Shown: positions 55,204 through 64,000 of the stretch, in pieces | Layout: each line of letters begins with the position of its first letter | Numbering within the stretch: position 1 is the first letter of the stretch | Origin: Shinella daejeonensis | GTDB lineage: Bacteria; Pseudomonadota; Alphaproteobacteria; Rhizobiales; Rhizobiaceae | Direction of reading: 5' to 3' | Assembly (NCBI RefSeq): GCF_024281235.1 | Contig: NZ_JAHWXY010000001.1 | Span: forward strand, 62,001 to 126,000 | DNA length: 64,000 bases | Made by a program: the position numbers and the translations under genes | Notes under the pieces: model-generated | What the model was told of the DNA's origin: nothing | The model's database searches: none | What the model saw: only the letters and a program-made list of their open reading frames with translations

Positions 55204-56016
55204 ATGAACGCACCTGCCAAACAACAGGAATTCGCGACCAGCGTGCCCGCCGGCGTCTTCGCCGAGACGGTGACGGAGGTGCAGCACTATACGGACCATC
55301 TGTTCCGGTTCCGCATGACGCGGCCGGAAAGCTTCCGCTTCCGCTCGGGCGAATTCGCGATGATCGGCCTCGTGGTGGACGGCAAGCCGATCTATCGCGC
55401 CTACTCCGTCGCCAGCCCCGCCTGGGATGAGGAACTGGAGTTCTTTTCCATCAAGGTGGCGGACGGGCCACTGACCTCGCACCTTCAGAAGATTAAGCCC
55501 GGCGATACGGTGCTGATGCGCAAGAAGCCGACCGGTACGCTCGTGCTCGACGCCCTGACGCCCGGCAAGCGCCTCTATATGTTCTCGACCGGCACCGGGA
55601 TCGCCCCCTTCGCGAGCCTTATCCGCGATCCGGAAACCTACGAGAAATTCGACGAGGTCATCCTGACGCATACCTGCCGCGAAGTGGCGGAGCTGCAATA
55701 CGGCTTCGACCTGATCGAGGGGATCCGCAATCACGAATTCCTGTCGGAGATCGTCGGCGACAAGCTGCGTCACTATGCGACGGTCACGCGGGAGGACTAT
55801 CCGTTCCGCGGACGCATCACCGATCTGATCAGCAGCGGAAAGATGTTCGATGATCTCGGCCTGCCGCCGTTCGATCCCGCCGTCGATCGCGGCATGATCT
55901 GCGGGTCCGCCGCCATGCTGAAGGACACCAAGGCGCTGCTGGAAACGGCAGGGCTGACGGAAGGTGCCAACAGCAAGCCCGGCGAATTCGTCATCGAGCG
56001 CGCCTTCGTCGACTGA
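55204..56016 (+). CDS. fpr: Ferredoxin--NADP+ reductase
   Basis: Fpr exchanges electrons between NADPH and ferredoxin or flavodoxin. The 270-aa protein has the FAD-binding RAYSVASPAWDEELEFFSIKV (RxYS motif), the NADP-binding YMFSTGTGIAPFASLIRDPETY and HTCREVAELQYGFDL, and a late MICGSAAMLKDTKALLETAG. The last residues GEFVIERAFVD are the bacterial Fpr ending. Its position after cysI and DUF934 fits a supply of reducing power to sulfite reduction, possibly also to redox stress defence. It ends 11 bases from the converging GntR regulator gene. Confidence 0.95.
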   Translation: MNAPAKQQEFATSVPAGVFAETVTEVQHYTDHLFRFRMTRPESFRFRSGEFAMIGLVVDGKPIYRAYSVASPAWDEELEFFSIKVADGPLTSHLQKIKPGDTVLMRKKPTGTLVLDALTPGKRLYMFSTGTGIAPFASLIRDPETYEKFDEVILTHTCREVAELQYGFDLIEGIRNHEFLSEIVGDKLRHYATVTREDYPFRGRITDLISSGKMFDDLGLPPFDPAVDRGMICGSAAMLKDTKALLETAGLTEGANSKPGEFVIERAFVD

Positions 56017-56027
56017 GACGTTCCAGG

Positions 56028-56648
56028 TCAGGCTGTGCGGTGGTCCATAAGGTCCGCCATGGCGGTGGCGGCGAGCGGCCCGTCCGCTTGGCGGATGGCG
56101 CGAATGACCCGGACGTGCAGTTCGATCGAACGCTCCATGCGCCGGTCGTCGGTTCTGGAGAACCAGAGACGGCGTGAATGGGTCCTGAGGGGCGCGAGGC
56201 TCGCTGTCAGAAACCGGTTGGGGCAGGCGTCTTCCATGACCTCGTCGAAGGCCGTGTCAGCCGCCAGAAACCCCTCCGCATCGAGATCGATGGCGCAGGC
56301 CGTCATGGCTTGAGCGCAGACGACAAGCCGCCTGCGATGATCTTCCCCGGCATGACGCGCCACCAGATCGGCGGCCAAAGGCTCCAGCCGACCGCGCGCC
56401 TGCATGACATCGGCATGATCCTCCGGCCCGATAGCGGCTATACGCAGCCCGGCCCGGGGACGCACCTCCAGCAGGCCCTGCCATTCCAGTTTCTGGATCG
56501 CCTCGCGCCCCGGCGTGCGGCCCTGGCCGGCAAGCTCGACGAGCTGCTTTTCGGTGACCATCGCTCCCGGTTTCAGTTTCAAGGTGACGATTGCGCCTTC
56601 GAGCGCGCGATAGGCGAGGTGGGACAACGGTGTCGTCGGTTCCGGCAT
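56028..56648 (-). CDS. GntR/FCD-family transcriptional regulator
   Basis: A 206-aa GntR regulator: HLAYRALEGAIVTLKLKPGAMVTEKQLVELAGQGRTPGREAIQKLEWQGLLEVRPRAGLRI is the winged helix, and the FCD domain follows with QARGRLEPLAADLVARHAGEDHRRRL, DTAFDEVMEDACPNRFL, and HVRVIRAI. The ATG at 56648 has an RBS (aagggg) about 7 bases upstream. Two identical palindromes lie immediately upstream (56661 and 56707), a strong sign of autoregulation. It lies downstream of marC on the same strand, and the effector is unknown. Confidence 0.87.
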   Translation of the reverse strand: MPEPTTPLSHLAYRALEGAIVTLKLKPGAMVTEKQLVELAGQGRTPGREAIQKLEWQGLLEVRPRAGLRIAAIGPEDHADVMQARGRLEPLAADLVARHAGEDHRRRLVVCAQAMTACAIDLDAEGFLAADTAFDEVMEDACPNRFLTASLAPLRTHSRRLWFSRTDDRRMERSIELHVRVIRAIRQADGPLAATAMADLMDHRTA

Positions 56649-56658
56649 GTTTGCCCCT

Positions 56659-56672
56659 TCTGATATATCACG
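56659..56672. promoter_or_regulatory. Predicted GntR operator, proximal copy
   Basis: tctgatatatcacg, with the perfect 10-bp palindrome TGATATATCA at 56661-56670, starting only 11 bases upstream of the regulator's ATG. It is the reverse complement of the second copy at 56705, over 14 bases. Confidence 0.7.
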
Positions 56673-56704
56673 CCTCGCCATGTCGCAAATAGCGCTAGAC
56701 ACGC

Positions 56705-56718
56705 CGTGATATATCAGA
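56705..56718. promoter_or_regulatory. Predicted GntR operator, distal copy
   Basis: cgtgatatatcaga, with the same palindrome TGATATATCA at 56707-56716, inverted with respect to the proximal copy and 46 bases from it (centre to centre). It falls in the 134-bp gap between marC and the regulator gene. Confidence 0.7.
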
Positions 56719-56782
56719 GTGCTTTGCAGCAGGGAAGGCAGGCATAGGGTGGCTGGATGGGAAGACGGGGGCGGACGGCCGC

Positions 56783-57412
56783 CTACAGGCTGAAGGCCGA
56801 GCGAACGCCGTCCACGACGAATTGCACCGACAGGGCGGCGAGAATGACGCCGAGAAGCCGCGTCAGGATCGCGCGTCCCGTCGCCCCGAGGAAGCGGTCG
56901 ACCCGTTCGGCGATGACGAGAGACAGGAAAAGGATGCCGATACAGGCGGCCAGCACGCCGATCAGTTCCAGCCGTTCCAGCGCCGAGGGAAAAGAACCGG
57001 CAAGCAGAATCGTCGCCGAGATCGCGCCCGGACCGGCGATCAGCGGCAGGGCGAGCGGAAAGGCGGCGATATTGTGCATATGGTCGCGGGTGATGGCGAC
57101 CTCGCTGGTCTTTTCCTTGCGCTCGTTGCGCCGTTCGAAAATCATCTCGAAGGCGATCCAGAAGAGCAGCAGTCCACCGGCGATCCGAAAGGCTCCGATG
57201 GAGATCCCGAGAAGCGACAGCACGGCCGAACCGGTCAGCGCGAAGACGGCGAGGATACAGAAGGCGATAATCGACCCGCGCAACGCCACGAGGCGGCGCT
57301 GCGCCCGGGTCATGCCGACGGTCAGGCCGAGGAAGATCGGCGCGAGCCCCGGCGGGTCGATGGTGACGAGCAGGGTTGTCGTGGCGTTGACGATATGATC
57401 GATGTCGAACAT
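56783..57412 (-). CDS. MarC family inner-membrane protein
   Basis: A 209-aa protein with six predicted transmembrane segments in two repeats: DPPGLAPIFLGLTVGMTRAQRRLVALRGSIIAFCILAVFALTGSAVL, GISIGAFRIAGGLLLFWIAFEMIFER and AFPLALPLIAGPGAISATILLAGS are conserved MarC/UPF0056 blocks. Despite its name, MarC is not shown to confer multidrug resistance, and its role is unclear. It precedes the GntR regulator gene on the same strand by 134 bp. Confidence 0.9.
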   Translation of the reverse strand: MFDIDHIVNATTTLLVTIDPPGLAPIFLGLTVGMTRAQRRLVALRGSIIAFCILAVFALTGSAVLSLLGISIGAFRIAGGLLLFWIAFEMIFERRNERKEKTSEVAITRDHMHNIAAFPLALPLIAGPGAISATILLAGSFPSALERLELIGVLAACIGILFLSLVIAERVDRFLGATGRAILTRLLGVILAALSVQFVVDGVRSAFSL

Positions 57413-57651
57413 CCGGCCGTTCTCCTCCCGTGCGGACCGGCCTCCTCGCCACGCCGCGCACCGGCATTTCTAGGCGAGAGCGGCGGGTGAGGGAAGGGCG
57501 TTGCCCGTCGGGCGGCGGGGCGGCCACGAAAAAGCGGAAATCGGCGGCTTATATCGGAAAAGCCTGTTCAAAACCGCGCACGAAATTGGCGCTGACAGCG
57601 CTGGTAGGCTATAAATTCCCGAATGATTCTGAACAAAGATCGTGATCGGCA

Positions 57652-60435
<2,784 letters not shown>

Positions 60436-60459
60436 ACCCCGACAGCCTGATGCAAACGA

Positions 60460-60496
60460 AAAAGCCGGACGGGCAGGGAACGACCGTCCGGCTTTT
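60460..60496. terminator. Rho-independent terminator after gyrA, bidirectional
   Basis: aaaagccggacgg (60460-60472) pairs with ccgtccggctttt (60484-60496), a 13-bp perfect stem with an 11-base loop. It ends gyrA and, on the other strand, the small membrane protein genes. Confidence 0.85.
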
Positions 60497-60546
60497 CAAT
60501 GTCGCGGAGCGCCTGGAGGCAACGCGCACCGCGTCGTGACGGGGGC

Positions 60547-60693
60547 TCACACGCCGAAACCGCCTGTCCGTGTCTTGAGCCTGTTGCGTTTCAGCATCGC
60601 GCGATCCTTGTTGATCTCGCGAATGGTATGCGCGAAGTCGACGGTGAAGACGACGCTGATGAACAGGGCGAAAAGAATGCCGACCGCTTCCAT
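60547..60693 (-). CDS. Small membrane protein, 48 aa
   Basis: A 48-aa protein with one hydrophobic segment MEAVGILFALFISVVFTVDFAHTI and a basic C-terminus (NKDRAMLKRNRLKTRTGG). The ATG at 60693 is preceded by aggagg at optimal spacing, a strong RBS, supporting translation. It is 13 bases downstream of the 41-aa gene, so the two are probably coexpressed. I do not recognise a family. It could be a small protein that binds a larger membrane complex. Confidence 0.6.
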   Translation of the reverse strand: MEAVGILFALFISVVFTVDFAHTIREINKDRAMLKRNRLKTRTGGFGV

Positions 60694-60706
60694 TCTGCCT
60701 CCTCGC

Positions 60707-60832
60707 CTAGCGCAGCCATTTGCCGCGGATCGCGGACTTCGGCGCGACGGGGCGAGCCTCCTGCCGCAGCGCATGCAGCGTTGCGGCAGTCATGGCGATG
60801 AACATGGTCATGCAGAAAATAGCGAGGGCCAT
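60707..60832 (-). CDS. Small membrane protein, 41 aa
   Basis: A 41-aa protein, MALAIFCMTMFIAMTAATLHALRQE, with one hydrophobic helix and a basic tail (ARPVAPKSAIRGKWLR). The ATG at 60832 is preceded by ggaaggaaag, about 7 bases away. A longer frame from 60922 exists but adds charged residues without an RBS. It is the first of two tandem small genes, sharing a single-helix layout with the next. Confidence 0.55.
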   Translation of the reverse strand: MALAIFCMTMFIAMTAATLHALRQEARPVAPKSAIRGKWLR

Positions 60833-61075
60833 TGCGACTTTCCTTCCAGCCAGAGGAAACGCGATACGTGGTTTCAAGGTGTCGAACCTGCAATGCGCGA
60901 TTGCGCCGTTTGTTCCCGACATTGGTCATTCAGCCATAATCGGGCTGAAACACGCTTGAACGCCCCGTTCACGCGCCATTCAGGTTCGCGAACGGGGACA
61001 ACCGCAGGCCGGGGAACCTGGAGCCTTGCGGAAACCGGCCGTCCGTGACACAAGGCGGCAAACGAGGCCTTGCCG

Positions 61076-61570
61076 ATGACCATTGCCTTTTATCCCGGAT
61101 CCTTCGATCCGATCACCAACGGCCATGTCGATGTGCTGGTGCAGGCGTTGAACGTCGCGCCGAAGGTCATCGTGGCGATCGGCATTCATCCCGGCAAGAC
61201 GCCGCTCTTTTCTTTCCATGAGCGCGCGGACCTGATCCGCCGTTCGATTGCCGCCGTGCTTCCCGAGCGGGCGCAGGACGTGAGCGTCGTCTCCTTCGAT
61301 AACCTCGTCGTCGACGCGGCGCGCGAATATGGCGCCGGTCTCCTCATCCGCGGATTGCGCGACGGAACCGATCTCGATTACGAAATGCAGATGGCGGGCA
61401 TGAACCGGCAGATGGCGTCCGATGTCCAGACGGTGTTCCTGCCGGCCGGCGCCCTCTCGCGGCCCATTACCGCCACATTGGTCCGCCAGATCGCGGCTAT
61501 GGGTGGCGATATCAGGTCTTTCGTTCCCGCGCCCGTTTTCGAAGCCCTGAGCGCAAGGCGCGAGGGCTGA
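61076..61570 (+). CDS. coaD: Pantetheine-phosphate adenylyltransferase
   Basis: CoaD transfers AMP to 4'-phosphopantetheine, the penultimate step of coenzyme A synthesis. The 164-aa protein has the nucleotidyltransferase motif [13 protein letters not shown] (the T/H-x-G-H site), [20 protein letters not shown], and [26 protein letters not shown] 61076 ([10 protein letters not shown]) is the family start; a TTG at 61070 would add two residues. It heads the coaD-ppi-ppi-YdcZ-queA series common in rhizobia. Confidence 0.96.
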   Translation: MTIAFYPGSFDPITNGHVDVLVQALNVAPKVIVAIGIHPGKTPLFSFHERADLIRRSIAAVLPERAQDVSVVSFDNLVVDAAREYGAGLLIRGLRDGTDLDYEMQMAGMNRQMASDVQTVFLPAGALSRPITATLVRQIAAMGGDIRSFVPAPVFEALSARREG

Positions 61571-61605
61571 ACGTCGTTCCATAGCAACGCTTGAGAGAAC
61601 CCATC

Positions 61606-62175
61606 ATGAATATCCTTCGCATCGCCTTCGCCGGAGCCGCTTTCGTCGCTTGTGCCGCCGGCGCGACGCTCGCCCAGGCCGCCGAGAACCTGACGATCCA
61701 GCTCAAGGACGGCCCGGTCGTCATCGAGCTTCTTTCGGATGTGGCGCCGAAACACGTCGAACGGATCAAGGAACTGGCCACCGCCGGGGAATATGACAAT
61801 GTCGCCTTCCACCGGGTGATCGACGGCTTCATGGCCCAGACCGGCGACGTGGAATTCGGCGATATGGAAGATGGCTATCAGCCGCAGCGCGCCGGCACGG
61901 GCGGCTCCAGCAAGCCGAACCTGCCGGCGGAGTTTTCCGAGGTGCCTTTCGAGCGCGGCACGGTCGGCATGGCGCGCTCGCAGGATCCGAATTCCGCCAA
62001 TTCGCAGTTCTTCATCATGTTCGCGCCCGGCGACTTCCTGAACGGCCAGTACACGGTCGTCGGCAAGGTCATCGAAGGCATGGAGAACGTCGACAAGATC
62101 AAGCGCGGCGACGAAGCCGCCAACGGTTCGGTGAACGATCCCGACCGCATGATCAAGGTAACGGCGGGCGAGTGA
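61606..62175 (+). CDS. Exported cyclophilin-type peptidyl-prolyl cis-trans isomerase
   Basis: A 189-aa periplasmic cyclophilin: signal peptide LRIAFAGAAFVACAAGATLAQA, then the PPIase domain with VIELLSDVAPKHVERIKELA, FHRVIDGFMAQTGD (the active-site FHRVI...Q), MARSQDPNSANSQFFIMF and FLNGQYTVVGKVIEGM. ATG 61606 is used. It assists protein folding in the periplasm. The next gene is a cytosolic-type cyclophilin, an adjacent pair that probably arose by duplication. Confidence 0.94.
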   Translation: MNILRIAFAGAAFVACAAGATLAQAAENLTIQLKDGPVVIELLSDVAPKHVERIKELATAGEYDNVAFHRVIDGFMAQTGDVEFGDMEDGYQPQRAGTGGSSKPNLPAEFSEVPFERGTVGMARSQDPNSANSQFFIMFAPGDFLNGQYTVVGKVIEGMENVDKIKRGDEAANGSVNDPDRMIKVTAGE

Positions 62176-62217
62176 CCCGCTTGCGTCCCACATTTCATTT
62201 TCGAGAAGGAGAAAACC

Positions 62218-62733
62218 ATGGCCGAGATCAAGGACCCGGAAAACACCGTCATCATGGAGACCACGAAGGGCAGGGTGGTCATCCAGCTTCTTCCCGATCT
62301 CGCCCCGGGCCATGTAGCGCGTGTCAAGGAATTGACGCGGGAAGGCGCCTATGACGGCGTCGTTTTCCACCGGGTCATCGAGGACTTCATGGCGCAGACC
62401 GGCGACGTCAAGTTCGGCAAGAAGGGCGGCGAGAACTTCAACCCGTCCCGCGCGGGCATGGGCGGCTCCGACAAGCCGGATCTTGCGGCCGAATTCTCCA
62501 ACATGAGCCATGTGCGCGGCACCTGCTCCATGGCGCGCAGCCAGGCGCCGAATTCCGCGAATTCGCAGTTCTTCATCTGCTTCACCGATGCGCCCTGGCT
62601 CAACAAGCAGTATTCGGTCTGGGGCCAGGTTATCGAAGGCATGGAAAGCATCGACAAGATCAAGCGTGGCGAGCCGGTGAGCGATCCCGATTCCATCGTT
62701 TCGATGAAGGTTGCCGCAGACGTTACGGCCTGA
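62218..62733 (+). CDS. ppiB: Cytosolic cyclophilin-type peptidyl-prolyl cis-trans isomerase
   Basis: A 171-aa cyclophilin without a signal peptide: VVIQLLPDLAPGHVARVKELT, FHRVIEDFMAQTGDVKFGKKGGENFNPSRAGMGGSDKPDLAAEFSN, CSMARSQAPNSANSQFFICF and LNKQYSVWGQVIEGM. The ATG at 62218 has an RBS (agaaggagaaa) upstream. It acts in the cytosol. Together with the previous gene it forms an exported and cytosolic pair. A terminator hairpin follows. Confidence 0.94.
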   Translation: MAEIKDPENTVIMETTKGRVVIQLLPDLAPGHVARVKELTREGAYDGVVFHRVIEDFMAQTGDVKFGKKGGENFNPSRAGMGGSDKPDLAAEFSNMSHVRGTCSMARSQAPNSANSQFFICFTDAPWLNKQYSVWGQVIEGMESIDKIKRGEPVSDPDSIVSMKVAADVTA

Positions 62734-62751
62734 TAGAAAACCGTCGATTTC

Positions 62752-62788
62752 AACCGCGCTCGCCTCCAGCGGGCGCGGTTTTCTTTTG
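62752..62788 (+). terminator. Rho-independent terminator after ppiB
   Basis: aaccgcgc (62752-62759) pairs with gcgcggtt (62773-62780), followed by ttcttttg. It separates the isomerase pair from the YdcZ-type gene. Confidence 0.78.
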
Positions 62789-62810
62789 TCGCTTTTGCAA
62801 GAGTATTGAT

Positions 62811-63260
62811 ATGGCTGCATTCCTATGGGCGCTGCTCGCCGTGGCCGCCGGCGCTTGCATCGCGATCCAGGCACCCATCAATGCGCTGCTCGGCCGGGGT
62901 CTCGGCATGCCGGTTGCGGCGGCCTGCATTTCCTTTGTCGCCGGCGCGATCGTGCTGGCGTTCCTCGTGCTGGTGGTGACGGCGTTCGAAGGCCGGGCTC
63001 CCGCCTGGCGCACGCCCGATGGCTGGCTCTATGTCGTCGGCGGCGTTCTCGGCACGGTCTATGTCACGACCGCAATCTATCTGACGCCCCGCATCGGCGC
63101 CGCCGCCGTCATGGCGTTTGCCGTCTCGGGCCAGCTTCTCGCCGGCCTGCTGCTCGACCGGATCGGCTTTCTCGGCATGGCGGTGCGCGAGCTTTCCCTC
63201 GGCCGGGTTGCGGGCGCGGTGCTGCTCGTTGCCGGCGCGCTTATGATCCGCGTCTTCTGA
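62811..63260 (+). CDS. DMT superfamily transporter, YdcZ/DUF606 type
   Basis: A 149-aa membrane protein with about five hydrophobic segments, a half-size drug/metabolite transporter-like protein: [49 protein letters not shown], then [51 protein letters not shown]. Half-size DMT proteins are expected to act as dimers. The substrate is unknown. The start ATG 62811 follows a short spacer after the ppiB terminator, and queA starts 7 bases after its stop. Confidence 0.88.
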   Translation: MAAFLWALLAVAAGACIAIQAPINALLGRGLGMPVAAACISFVAGAIVLAFLVLVVTAFEGRAPAWRTPDGWLYVVGGVLGTVYVTTAIYLTPRIGAAAVMAFAVSGQLLAGLLLDRIGFLGMAVRELSLGRVAGAVLLVAGALMIRVF

Positions 63261-63267
63261 GGCCCCC

Positions 63268-64000
63268 ATGCGCGTCGACCTCTTCGATTTCGATCTGCCG
63301 GAAGACCTTATCGCGCTTCGCCCCGTCACGCCGCGCGAGGCCGCGAGATTGCTTGTCGTGCGCCCGGGGGGCCGGCCGGCCTGCGAGGATCGGACGGTGG
63401 GCGACCTGCCTGGTCTGCTTCGGCCCGGCGATGCGCTCGTTTTCAACGATACGCGGGTCATCCCCGCACAACTGGAAGGCATTCGCCGCCGTGACGGCGC
63501 CACCGGCCAGAAGATTTCCGCAACGCTGCACATGCGCACCGCCGCCAATTGCTGGAAAGCCTTCGCCCGGCCGGCAAAACGCATCAGGACCGGCGATCGC
63601 ATATCGTTCGGCGCGGCCGGGGAACTTTCGGCGACGGTCGGGGAAAAGGGCGAGGGCGGCGAGGTCGCGCTTCACTTCGATGCTTCCGGCCCGGAACTCG
63701 ATCGCGCCATCGCAGGCGTGGGCCATATCCCCTTGCCGCCCTATATCGCCGCCAGACGCGACGAGGACGCGGCCGACCGGCGGGATTATCAAACCATCTA
63801 TGCCCGCGAGGAAGGCGCCGTCGCGGCACCCACCGCAGGCCTGCATTTCACCGATTCCCTTTTCCGCAATCTCGACGCCCTCGGCGTGGAACGGCATTTC
63901 GTGACGCTGCATGTCGGCGCCGGAACGTTCCTGCCGGTCAAGGCCGACGATACGGCCGATCACGTCATGCATGAGGAGATCGGCTACGTTGCGGAAGAAA
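63268..64000 (+). CDS. queA: S-adenosylmethionine:tRNA ribosyltransferase-isomerase, 5' part
   Basis: QueA transfers and isomerises the ribosyl group of SAM onto preQ1-tRNA in queuosine synthesis. The window holds about 244 codons, roughly two thirds of the usual 345-360 aa. Visible blocks are [74 protein letters not shown] and [17 protein letters not shown]. The ATG at 63268 is 7 bases after the YdcZ gene. The reading frame runs off the window, so the C-terminus and a possible tgt partner lie outside. Confidence 0.95.
   Translation, partial: MRVDLFDFDLPEDLIALRPVTPREAARLLVVRPGGRPACEDRTVGDLPGLLRPGDALVFNDTRVIPAQLEGIRRRDGATGQKISATLHMRTAANCWKAFARPAKRIRTGDRISFGAAGELSATVGEKGEGGEVALHFDASGPELDRAIAGVGHIPLPPYIAARRDEDAADRRDYQTIYAREEGAVAAPTAGLHFTDSLFRNLDALGVERHFVTLHVGAGTFLPVKADDTADHVMHEEIGYVAEE

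Overview
The window is a GC-rich chromosomal segment from an alphaproteobacterium of the order Hyphomicrobiales, most likely family Rhizobiaceae; the genus cannot be fixed from the sequence alone. Evidence is gene order known from rhizobia and agrobacteria (glmS / DUF502 / recG / sdhE / mfd; tpiA-secG-pyrG; glnB-glnA; hfq-hflX; cysG-DUF2849-cysI-DUF934-fpr; gyrA / coaD-ppi-ppi-queA), a phosphatidylcholine synthase, rhizobial families such as DUF992 and DUF2336, and an alphaproteobacterial LexA box of the form GAAC-N7-GAAC. Nearly all of the window is core genome: no integrase, transposase, phage gene or CRISPR array was seen.

Layout. 0-10 kb: hexosamine synthesis (glmS), recombination and repair (recG, mfd) with sdhE, and a DsbA-family oxidoreductase. 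10-17.8 kb: envelope and periplasmic proteins (an orphan peptide-type solute-binding protein, an IalB-family protein, a secreted unknown), flavin enzymes, a divergent citrate-lyase-like protein and a DUF2336 protein. 17.8-28 kb: parE, an exported hydrolase, tpiA-secG-pyrG, the nitrogen-control pair glnB-glnA behind a sigma-54-type promoter, and a bifunctional NAD(P)HX repair enzyme. 28-32.5 kb: uvrA and ssb, divergent around one LexA box. 32.7-36.4 kb: an accessory-looking group (methyltransferase, sulfotransferase, GSCFA protein, SGNH-like protein) beside tRNA-Lys.

36.7-47.4 kb: ccdA, a ubiquinone-type hydroxylase, pcs, a quinone oxidoreductase, a complete BMP-type (nucleoside-like) ABC transporter with a linked FadR-type regulator, a DUF992 protein and tRNA-Ser. 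Two copies of a roughly 105-bp two-hairpin repeat sit at 37.5 and 39.8 kb. 47.7-56 kb: hfq-hflX, mazG with a deaminase, and an assimilatory sulfite-reduction set in which CysG makes siroheme, CysI uses it, and a ferredoxin-NADP reductase could supply electrons. 56-64 kb: a GntR regulator with two identical palindromes in front of it, marC, gyrA, two tandem tiny membrane proteins, coaD, two peptidyl-prolyl isomerases, a YdcZ-type transporter and the 5' part of queA, cut by the window edge.

The most interesting items are the sulfotransferase/GSCFA/SGNH group, the GntR palindrome pair, the two-hairpin repeat family, the two regulatory sites (sigma-54 and LexA) that fit the genes beside them, and the two small membrane proteins. 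No clearly new defence or mobile system was found.
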